Below, one piece after another: positions 45,501 to 56,602 of a DNA stretch of 64,000 nt. The translations under genes and the position numbers were made by a program. How positions within the stretch are numbered: position 1 is the first letter of the stretch; the number at the start of each line of letters is the position of its first letter. The notes below the pieces were generated by a model that was not told where the DNA came from, searched no databases, and saw nothing but the letters and a program-made list of their open reading frames with translations. Source of the DNA: Bisporella sp. PMI_857 (taxonomy: Eukaryota > Ascomycota > Leotiomycetes > Helotiales > Helotiaceae); NCBI GenBank assembly GCA_021307315.1, contig JAJSPD010000027.1:372001-436000 (forward strand), in the 5' to 3' direction.

Positions 45501-46435
45501 AATATGCATCATACAATACCTCCAATTCTTCCTCGATAGCAATACGCTTTCGGCCGCATACAGTGCAGGTGCAAGAATGCTTTTGCTGCTCCTTCATTTT
45601 CTTCAGCACAGCATCTTTCTCCACCTTTACCAGCGATTTCCGTTCGTCTTCGCCCAATGATAACCAGAATTCCTTTATCCGCTCGCGTTCTTGATCGTTC
45701 GATGTATTCCAGATTTTTTCTCTAGAGATTCCCGGCCCTAAAACAGGTAAGTCCTAATGAGTCTGAGGTTATATCGCAGCGCCGAAGTACTATACGCACC
45801 TCGAGGCAGACTTGAGCTTAATGGAGGAATGGACAGCGAGGCAAGGTTGGAAGAATTAGGATTTGAGAAGCCGTTCGTATGCGGCGGAGCATGGCTCGGC
45901 GCTTCAGGGAGTTGAGGTTTCCTAGGCTTCTTCTTTTTTTGGATTTCTTCCCCCGAGGCTCCACATAACCATTGATTGGAGAGGTTGGTCCATATGATCC
46001 AGAGCCTTCCTCATCGCTATATTCAGCTTCGCCCTCAGCGGGATCAAATTGACCGTGCTCCTCGTTGGACTCTTCATATCCATGCTCCTGTGACCGAGAA
46101 TGGGCATCCGGATTCTGATGTGACGATGACGTGCGAACCGCTGCAAGTCCTTCCGCAGCGAGCTTCGCGGCTTGTTTCTGCCTGCGCTTCTGCTTCTTGC
46201 GATTTACTGTCGGTGCGGTGCCATTTGTCCCAGTAGGAGTCAAGGGCGCTTGGTCGTTTGATCTTGCTCCTGGCTGCGCCATTGCTGCTAAAGTTGCGTC
46301 GAGTGGCTTGGGGACAGTTATAAACTTGGAACCATCCTTATTTGTATATTTCGCAGTAGCTCTTGAAGCAGGAGATGTGGTTGGCTGAGTTGGGACTTGG
46401 GATTTGGCAGTCTGTTGCCGTTGGTTTGCGGGCAT
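42554..46435 (-). CDS. nst1: NST1-type coiled-coil protein, four exons, with an apparent one-base frameshift
   Basis: Fungal NST1-like protein (in yeast linked to salt tolerance and P-body/splicing factors). Exons: 46435-45800, 45737-45468, 45337-44718, 44665-42554; introns 62, 130 and 52 nt. Blocks in order: Gln/Pro-rich N-terminus, [32 protein letters not shown] acidic part, [20 protein letters not shown], a [10 protein letters not shown] cysteine cluster, long acidic runs, a His-rich [12 protein letters not shown] tract, [10 protein letters not shown], then a coiled coil of about 200 residues ([13 protein letters not shown] repeats) and a Pro/Met-rich C-terminus. The exons sum to 3638 nt, one short of a multiple of three: frame is lost in a run of seven A (about 45935-45941, plus-strand T7) between GKKSKK and [13 protein letters not shown]. 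Either a homopolymer sequencing error or a real disruption. The upstream start is uncertain; a non-ATG frame reaches 46468. Confidence 0.85.
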
Positions 46436-47619
46436 TCCGACTGGAGATATGGTGGTTGTTCCTGCCAACTCTGGTCAGATGGATGTCTGATCAGTCTTCT
46501 GCGTGAATCTGCAAGTCTCCTTCAAGTACAAGCTCACGAAAAGGATCATACGGGAGGCAGTGGATAGGTTCAAGGGTGCCCCACCAAGGTATTAGAATCT
46601 GCCAGTTCCCAGCTCCTGAGAAGGGGAGGATTTCGGATTTATGAATTCGTTCTTTGTGTTGCTATTCGGATGTTTCAGTGCGAGGCACGCGAAAGGTCAG
46701 TAAGCTGTCAGGAAAGGCAGAAGTTGGCGAATTCAGGCTCATCAAGCATGACCTGGTGTTGTTGAAGTGGAATTTACGGCCGTACACGTGATCACAGTAT
46801 CCTAAGCCTGAGGTATGCTTATGAGCGATTGCTGACTAATCTGCATCTTGCCAAGATACACAGTGATCCAATTTTAGCGTTCTAGACCCAAAAAGGCCTA
46901 GTAGGCGTTCTGCGAATAGTAAGCTTAGTGGTGTAGCTTTAGGGTTCATTTACCTTCATGAATAGGTGACACCAGGGGAAGGATCTAGGGAGAAGTAGTC
47001 AATTGGAAATGCTTATTCAGCTAAGGACATACAGCTAATCCATCAACACTTATTAGTGAAAAAGATCGAAATAATAAATATACATGTAAATACACAGATA
47101 TATGTATCTTGCGTCATAAGCCCCTTTTTCATGCCGCTCTGTTGTAGAAAGGGGAAAAAAATAATGGAATAAACAGCTCAATACGAGGCTCAACAAGGTG
47201 TTTACTTTATTCGTGGTTTGAAAGTCCGCAAGCCGAAACGTCATTGGATCAACAGCACTCTAGGCTCCCCGACTCAGCCCTTCTCTCAATTGGGCCCGCA
47301 AATCTTCATATCACCAACATTACAATCATATATCTTCTCTTCAGATTCTTCACCGGGTGAATCTTTCTTTTCTCCTCTTCTTTGTACACTCTTGGCCTTG
47401 AGCAAGCATCGAAGTCACCGCGTTTTCGTCTTATCCGCCACAGGAATCCCCTTCACCTCAACATTTGCGCCCCCTATCAACCCCTCGATCACCCCCCGAG
47501 GCACTGTCTTATTCTACGGGTGCACCTCTCATAGCTTCGCTGGCCCTTGAGAGCGCTACCATATCCTATCCTCGAATTAGATTAATCCACCTCCCGAACA
47601 ATATCAGACCACCAATACA
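46436..47619. other. divergent intergenic region
   Basis: 1.2 kb between nst1 (-) and the Rho GTPase (+). Frames at 47218-47650 lie in the presumed GTPase leader and have no domain content. Confidence 0.45.
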
Positions 47620-48593
47620 ATGGCAGAGTCACCAGCAGGGAATGTCATGAGAAGGTAGGCGAAGCCATTCAGTACTCCGCATCTTGCTATAGATATTCTG
47701 CTGGGTATTTAGGCTCTTCATCATGCGGTATAGCCTACGCAGTTCGCGGAACGATTAGATATGGGAATCTCATATCCGTTACGGGAGTAATTTAATCTCC
47801 TCCGGCGCTGCAAGTTTTTAGAATCATGTGCAAAAGGCGTACTATTAAGATGTTAGCTAATCCTTTTCTACCAGAAAATTAGTCATTATCGGTGATGGTG
47901 CTTGTGGCAAGACATCCCTATTAAGCGTTTTTACACTTGGTTATTTTCCAACAGTAAGTTTGCGCGGATTTGATAGGACAAAACTAACGTTTTCAGCACT
48001 ATGTAAGAAAAAGACCATATAATAACAAAACTATCACATCGTCCTAATGCTCAAATTATAGGTGCCTACCGTTTTTGAGAACTATGTGACAGACTGCAGG
48101 GTGGACGGAAAGAGTGTACAATTAGCCTTATGGGATACAGCAGGGCAAGAAGACTATGAGAGATTACGACCTCTAGCATACTCAAAAGCACACGTTATAT
48201 TAATTGGCTTCTCGATTGATACACCGGACTCCCTGGAGAATGTCAAGAGCAAGGTCAGTTATAATCTGCGAGTGCAAACATACATTCTAATAGTATACGC
48301 AGTGGATTGAGGAGGCAAATGAACGATGCCCCGGCGTGCCGATAATTATGATTGGTCTCAAGAAGGATTTACGGGAAGATCCAGTTGCAATTGAAGAGAT
48401 GCGGAAAAGATCACAACAGTTTGTGACTACACGAGAAGCAACAGAGATTGCAAATCAGATCGGGGCTCGGAAATATCTCGAGTGCTCCTCATTGACTGGC
48501 GAAGGAGTCGACGATGTATTTGAGGCAGCAACAAGAGCGGCTCTACTCACATTTGATAAAGGAGAAGGCGGAGGGTGCTGCGTTATACTGTGA
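47620..48593 (+). CDS. rho2: Rho-family GTPase, Rho2 type, 200 aa, five exons with a 6-nt microexon
   Basis: Membrane-anchored switch for cell-wall and polarity signalling. Exons: 47620-47654, 47875-47953, 47997-48002 (CACTAT), 48062-48253, 48303-48593; 603 nt, in frame. P-loop GDGACGKTS at 18-26; switch [10 protein letters not shown] at 40-48; [18 protein letters not shown] in place of the NKKD box, as usual in Rho; [10 protein letters not shown]-terminus GGCCVIL, a CAAX box ending in Leu and so likely geranylgeranylated. The microexon encodes His39-Tyr40; without it the conserved tyrosine before VPTVF would be lost. The Rho2 rather than Rho1 assignment rests on [12 protein letters not shown] and on the short tail. 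Confidence 0.92.
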
Positions 48594-49175
48594 CGAAGCG
48601 AAACACGAAATTTTGGCGGAACACAACAGCACATACCAGAAAGAAACCAGGCCAGTTCATTACCCACCATACGACTTTATAATACTTCCTCAGACACAAC
48701 GTCCGATTCGATTCGTTGCATGCACAAAAGTTATTGATAGCACGTACTGTTTATCGAGCCGCGAAGGGTATGATGTGGACAAAATTAGAGCTCTATGACT
48801 GATCATGATAAAGTGCTCATGCCTCTCTGACCATTGCCTGCTTTGCGTGGATTGGCACTTTGTTTCGCATTACTTGCAAGATAAATAGCGCTGGGGATGG
48901 TTCCGAGCATGTAGGAAAAGGGTTGTAAATTGTACATAAATGCATGACTGCATTTTGCGTTATATAACGAACGCTCCTCTGTGCTAAAACGAGCTCTTTG
49001 TATCATACATGTCTACAGAACCTCTTTTGGCTCAGAATCCATACTCCATATCTATAAGCCTTACCTCTCCCGACTTGGTTTATAAGTCCCAGTATATTCG
49101 TACAGATCCGTACCGACACACATACCCTATGAAGTTTGTGCTGCAGTTGATGTTGTCGTCTTCCAATTACACGGA
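48594..49175. other. convergent 3' intergenic region
   Basis: 582 bp between the stops of the GTPase (+) and the ribosomal-protein gene (-). No gene is supported. Confidence 0.5.
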
Positions 49176-49773
49176 TTACCTCACCCACCCATGATTCCAA
49201 GGCTCCTTCCCTGGCGTATCAGTCTGCCATCTCGCATACTCGATGGGCACACCACCGTGCCCAAATACGCCCCTCTTCTCCTGCGCGATTCGATATAGTC
49301 TACCCGCATCCTTAGTGCCCGGAGGATCCATCGTTCGTAGCAGTTCGTTCGCTCGCTCCATAGATTGATACATTCTGTTGCCGTTAGCCGCCCATTATAT
49401 CCAGCGAGTTCCCATTTCCACCAAAACAAAAACGCAAATGTGGTCGTCCAAGACATATATAAAGGTACATGTAAAAGAGCAGGGAGACATACCGGTGCAA
49501 CTCCCTTTCCTCCGCCTGCATCTTCTTCCTCCTGACTAGCATCCACGCTCTGTGAATGGTCCAGTGCCGCAACCATCGCATGCGACTAAATTTTAACGGT
49601 CTTGGGGTCTTTGGGTGCTGGAGATGGTATCGGATAAGGGTGATGCGCGGGTCGACTGTTTTCTTTGCCTGCCTGGCTGCTGATGCTACCGATGTCGTAG
49701 AGAACTGACGAATATATGGTAGAACAGATGAGAGGCGGGAGAGGCCTGGAGATATTGAGGTTGGCGGTAGCAT
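49176..49773 (-). CDS. mitochondrial large-subunit ribosomal protein, L28/mL40 type, 159 aa
   Basis: Component of the mitochondrial 54S subunit. Exons 49773-49493 and 49374-49176 (480 nt, in frame); 118-nt intron GTATGT...CAACAG. The N-terminus (LSSVLPYIRQFSTTSVASAA) is a typical mitochondrial presequence with an RQFST-type cleavage region. The mature part carries VDPRITLIRYHLQHPKTPRP, FSRMRWLRHWTIHRAW, an Arg/Lys-rich helix and VPIEYARWQTDTP near the end, the fungal Mrpl28 pattern. Nothing disrupted. Confidence 0.85.
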
Positions 49774-50556
49774 TTTGAGGTGGTTGAGCTAATGTGGTGT
49801 TAGATGTTAGAGCTTAGGAAACAATCGTTCGAGAAGTTGGTGAATTTTTGTGCGGATGGCGAAACGAACCCAAGATGTCGTTTTGGGTGGCCAAATTATG
49901 ACTGCTGTACTTATACCTATATTAAGTTGTAATCCCTCTCATACGATCCTTATATTATAGCGGATATAAGTTCTAATAGTTTCCGCGCCCAGGTTTTTTC
50001 TCTTTCTCATAAATTTGAAGGTACATTCCCTCAGGCTCGCCCCTGAGCATTTCCAACCCGTGTGTGACTCTCAACTTCAATAGATAACCCCCCAGAAGGA
50101 AAGGCCACCCGACAATGATTCCTCTTCACGCATGTCATTTGCTGTGTTATTGAATCCAATTAGGCAATGAATGGCCGGCCTACCAAAAAGACTGCTTTTT
50201 GAATCCTTTGGGCATGGAGGAAGTCATTCTTGCATTCGGCCAATACTTCCATTGACATTAGAATGCAGAGATCATTGATGCCAAGCCGGGGATTACATCT
50301 GGTAGTCAAGTTGCAGGTAGTTAGATGTATCATGTAATGGCTTACTTAAACCTTAGCTCTCTCTCTCGTTTCGATACCCCCAACAAGTCCTTATATATCA
50401 CTCTTTCCCTGAATATCCCAGATCATCGTTTCCTCATTCCGACGTACCTTATCTGAACTTGTGAGACGTGTCAACAAGACTGAGGCACTAGAACGGCCTT
50501 TGCATGTGACCATTCAAAACACAGAGTTTGTTTGACTGTGGCCGCATAACCGCAAT
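49774..50556. other. divergent intergenic region
   Basis: 783 bp between the ribosomal-protein gene (-) and the hydrolase (+). No gene is supported. Confidence 0.5.
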
Positions 50557-51940
50557 ATGGCTCCCAGGAGAGATGCTAGGAGGGGGTTAGTTCATAGATA
50601 TGTACCAGTGAGTAACTGATGTTGTGGTCTCGTCAAAGGCAATGACAAGACCTAACTTCCAGATCACATCTGTCGTCTGGAATCGTACCTCTATCTCCTT
50701 GTTACCGTATACTCACTTATGAATAGAATCATTGGCTTACAGCTTTTGAGCATACTCCGACACCTGCCTCAGAAGAAGCACAAAACCTGCTTATTCTCGT
50801 TGGAGGACTTTTTGATGGACTCCAGACGGTGCATTATGCTGACTCTATCGCCGATGCTCTTCCTGAGAACTGGAGTCTAGCTCAAGCACATCTCTCATCC
50901 TCGTATGCAGGATGGGGTAGTAAGTGCAGCCTAGGATCTTCAACATAATAATGGCACTCTATATTTGCTCTCTGCGACAACGCTGAATCAGATGCCACAT
51001 CACTTCTATACCATAAGCAGAAGAATACTGATTGTATTTTCTGCAGTCTCTTCGCTTATCAAAGATGCCACTGAGCTGGCGAAATGCGTCTCTTACTTCA
51101 AGAACTTCAAGGCTGGCAAAATTGTTCTTATTGGGCATTCAACTGGCTGCCAAGATGTAATGGAATATCTGACAGGCCCGGGCCATGAGGGAAGACCTAT
51201 AATCGACGGGGGCATTATACAAGCACCTGCTAGCGATAGAGAAGCTTTTGGAATGGTGATGGACCCAGATGTTCTGCGACACAGTAACGCTGTGGCTCAA
51301 AAGATGGTTGATAGTGGGGCTGCTGATGAAATCCGTGAGTAGTATTCTAAGAGGGATTAGTTTCTGTTTGGCGAAGGAGGAGATGATAGTATTAGGTCCA
51401 TTCGTCGAATACTTTGCCTCCTGGACTTATATGCCCTACTTCCAAAGAAACATCCACTAACTCAGCTCAGTTCCAAGACATGCAACCGACAGTTTTACTA
51501 AAACACCAGTTACTGCCCGGCGATGGCTGAGTTTAACCAGTCCAAACCATGATGGTGCCGATGATTACTTCTCATCTGATCTAGAGGACGAGCAATTGAT
51601 GAAGTCCTTTGGCGCCTTACCAGCCACGACTCCAATATGTGTGCTTGTATCGGGGGAAGATGAATATATGCCTCCAGCCGTCGACAAGTCTGCGCTCGTC
51701 AATAGATGGGCCAGTATTGCGAGAAGGTAATCTCAGCTTCACATTTATCGGAACTTTGAGAACATTTGCCCTCAAGCTGGATGGCCTTGGCTGACAATTG
51801 CTTTCTACAGAGGTGCAGGTCGGATTGATGTAGAGTACTCCTGTGTAATCAAAGGTGCTTCACACAGCCTCCGAGGAAATCCAGAAGAAGTAGTGTCAAT
51901 GCTGGTTCAAAAAGTAGTCGGCTTCTTGAACTCCCTTTAA
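50557..51940 (+). CDS. DUF1749-type alpha/beta hydrolase (SidJ-like), 301 aa, five exons
   Basis: Predicted serine hydrolase of a fungal family that includes siderophore-ester hydrolases. Exons: 50557-50611, 50743-50919, 51047-51334, 51471-51726, 51811-51940; sum 906 nt, in frame; introns 131, 127, 136 and 84 nt, long for this window. Motifs: FEHTPTPASEEAQNLLILVG then GGLFDGLQTVHY (oxyanion region), AHLSSSYAGWG, nucleophile elbow LIGHSTGCQD (Ser109), GGIIQAPASDREAF, the strand with VLVSGEDEYMP (acid) and KGASHSLRGNP (His). Exon 1 ends at an unusual donor GTAACT; the stronger-looking GTGAGT four bases upstream breaks the frame. The substrate is not predictable from sequence alone. Confidence 0.85.
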
Positions 51941-52739
51941 GAATTCGTAACCTGCACTCTGCTCTCCCCCAAATATTAGCAAATACGCCGCGCCAATCTG
52001 AGCAGGCAGGGATACCTGTGCCCTTCTTCAGTGCTCATGGGATTTCAGAGCAGTGACACATTAGGGAATGATTCTCACAAACCCGTCATCGTTGTCCTTT
52101 AACTTTGCATTTAGAAACAATGGGAAGCTCAGAAAATCACCATGCAATCACGACCTGTTCTACTTACTTTTGTATCAATCTCGAGGTAAGTTTTGTTCTG
52201 CTTTGGCGGTGTGCCCAACGGCTTCATACATGCCAAGATTTTCAAAAGGAGGGCTAGCGCTCAGGTCAACCTGAACAACCCAAATTCAGCGCTCCTTATT
52301 GGGCAGAAAGCCGGTTCAAGTGTATTTTTATAGCCCATATACGTAACAGCTGCTCCGTGCGCACTAGACAGACGTAGAATATTGCTTTTTTCTGTAAATA
52401 TGGCGCTGTTTGAGACTTCTGTAGATTTGTTTACGCTCTCGATATCTAAGCGAGAAGGTGATGGAAAGCGAACATTCTCAAATAGATGCGTACGCTTTTG
52501 CATTAAAAGACCAAGCTCACCTTAATTCTCATCCCCAATGTGGCAGGTGTGCTGGCTACTTTACTTTCGAGCCTTACTTCTCACATACGCTGTCGCCCTT
52601 TTCTATTCACTCCTCCCAACACGCAGGTCGTTGACAACACCAGCTACAAGACCTTCGTCCATTGGGACTAGCTTCTTACTATTAAACTTACATTCCCGGT
52701 TTTGTTTTCTCAGGGTTAGTTGACATAGAGAGACACAAG
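51941..52739. other. intergenic
   Basis: 799 bp; no gene is supported. The two small frames at 52261-52503 (-) and 52068-52274 (+) lack features. Confidence 0.45.
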
Positions 52740-53774
52740 ATGGATGTCCCAGCATTCAAGGCCTTCCTCCTCACGCAAGAATCATCGTAAGTCTTCTTCC
52801 CCAAGTGTCATATAGATCTATTGAGCTCCCTTGACTTGTCAGATCTTCAACTTAGGCTTATGAAATATTTCATGCTTTCTCACTTTTTCATGCCCTATCA
52901 TCACCCATATCACCACTAACATAACCTCAGGATCCACACCTTTCTCGAAGCCTCCCCTGGACTATCCCACGGTGAAGCACAAAAATGCCTGAACGAACAC
53001 GCAGCTAGCTTGATTAGAATGCTCCGCAATACCATTCCACCGCCATCGACCGCACCTGCAAAGTCTGGCATTTTCACATTCGCATCCAGCACCGCTTCAG
53101 CTCCCATATCCACCAAGAAATCCAAGCCCTTCCAAAACACCACCCCAACTTCTTCTAAGAAACAAGGAATGAAGACACCAAGCACGGGTAGGACACTTAT
53201 TGGCAGCGGAAGGCGGCGTATCGGAGGTGCCTCTACCCTTTTCAAGACTAAGTTTGGTTCGAGTGGAGGATCGTATAGAGAGGGGAAAAGCGGATTCAAA
53301 AATTATGATGTTGAAAACGATTTTGGTCTTCCTGGTTTATCCACCGATGAGGATAGCTCTAAGGGATCTGAGCCTGAGAGCCCTGTTCGAAAGAAGCGTC
53401 GTGAAAGGTCATGTTTTGCTACTACAACGATTCATCCTAATGGCGCGTTTGAGAATCCTAGTTCGTATATTGAGGATATTGATCCCGAAATCGCCCTCCG
53501 CAGAAAGCGTACTACCGGTGGCGGCGAGAGCTCAAAGTCCGCTTCCGCCTCGACTGCTCCATCCAGCTTCAGCAAGCGGCTTCGAGCCGGAATGGGTCCA
53601 CGACGAGACATTGGCGGCTGTGACATTAATTCTCCTTTCACATCCAGCACCGCCCGGCTTAATCTTCCCCGTACTTCTGACAGCGATAAGCGGTTCAGAT
53701 ACGAAAGGATAGATCCTGAGCATTTCGACAAGGACGAGGATGAGACTGATGCGGAGTTTGATCCGAAGGTCTAA
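52740..53774 (+). CDS. uncharacterised 296-aa Ser/Thr- and Arg-rich protein
   Basis: Exons 52740-52786 and 52931-53774 (891 nt, in frame); 144-nt intron with branch CACTAAC. The first 45 residues look folded and helical (MDVPAFKAFLLTQ ... IHTFLEASPGLSHGEAQKCL). The rest is disordered and carries RRRIGGASTLFKTKFG, an acidic/Ser block GLSTDEDSSKGSEPESP followed by VRKKRRERS (possible nuclear localisation signal), IDPEIALRRKRT, and a C-terminal acidic tail HFDKDEDETDAEFDP. No domain is recognised; composition suggests a nuclear protein. Complete, with a clear ATG. Confidence 0.75.
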
Positions 53775-55478
53775 ATATCCAGTAATAATAATTTTATTTA
53801 GCCATGAGCCGTGAAAATATGTGACTTGTACTATATCGAAAGGAAGCGGTTACAGTTTCGGCAGTGCTGGCTATTGAGAGCATTGCAAAATCTCTACTGC
53901 TTCTATAAATTGAGGGACTGTGATGCTTGTTACATCTTTGAGGTAGATAGGCATGGCGAGGGGATATTAGGTGGGAGCTTCTTTTCATCCATTATGATGT
54001 ATTATTGAATGACAATCAGGATTGAGCAGGGGTTATGGAAGTAGAATGATTATCGTACGCCTCAATCCAAGAAATAGGTTTGCTTCTTAAAAGAAATTTC
54101 TCAAATATTAGTATTTGTGCTTCATTGTGAGGCTAATGGATAGGTAGGCTTGGCCAACTTGTCAAATTGATATTCCAGTTCTAACGACTCCTTCAAGTAG
54201 ACTCAGGAGGGTCTTATGATGCTATGTGAAAGCTATGTGCGCCAATATTAAATAATCATAGGATACCGACTGATGAAATTTCACATTTTCTTGATATTCC
54301 GCTTTGAGCAGCTCCGTATAGTCTTGTTTCATTCAGATAGGGAGAGTCCCAGAGCCCAAACTGGATTACCAGTGTGAAAGTGCAGGCGCCACTTTTTGAA
54401 TTTCTAACCTAATAGTGAAAATATTGTCCGCTTTCTGCGTTGAGTTTTACCTTGGGCAACAGGTGATGATAATGAACAAAACACACAGTGAATCAAACTT
54501 GCATCATATTAACTTGTTTTGAGTCAAAATACATTATGGGCGGAGACATATTTTGTTCAGACGCAGAGCTTCCTTACTATTTCATGAGTCTGTATGGCGC
54601 TAATAAACAATGCCTTTGTCACACCTTTTCTGTTCGATTGTATATGTAATTGCACTGTGGTGAAACTTTTCGGCATACTGTCATATAGAAGAGACAGACC
54701 TGTAGTACTGAGAGCCGCCGTCGGATTACCAATGACTTTTTAACAACGACTTGTTTTACTTTTTAGTCCCTCAACGCTTGAATCATATGCTTTAGCTGCT
54801 GCTGCCGTTCGAGCTATGAGTCGCTAAACGTTCAGAAATAAAAATGACACAAATACCTCTTGAAATTAGATAGATCTCAGTAAACAACTACTAACCATTA
54901 GCCTCCATTGCAAGTGTATGCTATGGATAATTCAGCTGATCATTAAATGGCTTTGAGAGCGATTAACTCTAGCTGATCGTATTTATTCTGCCAACTCAGG
55001 AGGATAAGTAAATCAGCCCGTCAATGCAGCAAAAGGATCACGCTATCATGACTGAAAGGGTTACAACAAATACCTTATCTACAGCAGACCATATAGCCAC
55101 CAGGTGCAATCAAATCGTCTACATACACACATCCTTATCAAACTCCCTCCACCAAGGATTCCAGAGTTATATCAACAGGTGTTCGCCCAAAGACCCACTC
55201 CCTAGACAACATAGTGTCTCTCGCTTGGTATATTTGCGAATAGAGTCAAATTCGAACATGGCAATTCGAACATGGCATTTTTTCTGGCTACAGCATGCCA
55301 GCCAGGGTTTGGAATAAAATTGCGTATATATATATTGGCGTATTAAGTAAAATAGGAGGTTGCACAATATAGTCTGAAAATTTTGAGAAGATTTGACAGT
55401 GGCCGTCAAACTCTCCCATGGTTAGATCCAGCTCTGTGTGATTTTTTTTGGTGTGACTATGACGCCTTTGTGGCAGAT
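53775..55478. other. intergenic
   Basis: 1.7 kb, AT-rich, no gene supported. The frame at 55024-55317 has no protein-like character. Confidence 0.45.
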
Positions 55479-55985
55479 CTAAATAATGTCATTACATTTT
55501 AAGCTCAGGCGGTTTTTGGCTTTCTGCCACCACTCCCGAGACCGACTTTTCTCATCGTTCCCACCACGGATAGTAATCTCAGCAGTGGCTACATCCGCAG
55601 CCTTTGTACTCGAGATGCTTCTTCCTTCCCTTCCTTGGCATAACCTTTTATAAGCTTTCTCTTCTGCTGTTTGTCTTGCCCACTCTTTATCTATTAATAA
55701 GACCGCAAACTCCTTGTACTGCTCCGCTGACTGAGGATCTTCGTCTTCAAGGTCTTTTAGAGTTTGATAGCTCGATGCTGTGTATGGATTGTTGGCTTTG
55801 AACTCCATTAGGGCTAAAGAAACACATTAACGTTTTAGAGAGATCGGTAGGGCCGTGTGGGCGAAGGGAAATTGACGACAGATTGACTCACCTCGATTGC
55901 GAATTGTAGCTGAATTCAGTATTCTCCTCCTCCTATCCGCAGGAGATTCCGTGAATCTTCTCTTCCTATCCATCGAATTTGTCAT
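55479..55985 (-). CDS. uncharacterised basic protein, 142 aa
   Basis: Exons 55985-55892 and 55813-55479 (429 nt, in frame); 78-nt intron GTGAGT...TTTAG. Starts MTNSMDRKRRFTESPADRRR, a strongly basic N-terminus, then a helical middle with NPYTASSYQTLKDLEDEDPQ, KEFAVLLIDKEWARQTAEEK and a charged end REWWQKAKNRL. No family is recognised. A weak similarity in style to small HMG-like or coiled proteins is not enough for a call. Another ATG five codons downstream could serve as the start. Confidence 0.65.
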
Positions 55986-56602
55986 GATCAAGGACTTGTT
56001 GCGTATATATTGAAGATGATTCTTTGCTTAAGGTATTAGTGAGGAGATTCCGAAATATAATGCGTAGGTTGTGCGATGTATAGTTTCACGGACTAAATTT
56101 TAGGGAAGGGACCGCTTGAAGTCTTTCCGGAGCACTTTCTAGGGAATGTGGACCACTTTGGCCCTTAGTCTGTAGTAGGCTCTAACTTTATCGCTGCTTA
56201 AATATCTCAGGATGCTAGATTTACGACTTGTGTAGGCTTTCGTGGGCTTGCTTACATTCGAAGTTATGTTCGTGCAGAAAATAGTCTATTATAATACTTT
56301 CGGGACTACGACCCTACGATTCCACGTATAAAAGAATACTATATCCGATACCGTGCGGAGGAACGGCCGTCTCAGCCGTGTGATAGAAAAGTTTGCACAT
56401 GATTATGGGTATGACGGCTGTGGGAGAATAATGAGATACCCGCAGAAAATCATCTCTAACAGGATCATGTAGCCTTTAAAATCAAGCGGAAGGCATTGCA
56501 ATAGCTATGTATCCTTACTTAAGGTGGAAGCATGAAAATGATGTAGGTTTGACATAATTTGTAGATAAGGTATAATCCTTTGCTTTGTCGAATATAAGGT
56601 GC
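55986..56602. other. intergenic
   Basis: 617 bp between the 142-aa gene (its 5' side) and the SSF1 stop. No gene is supported. Confidence 0.5.
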
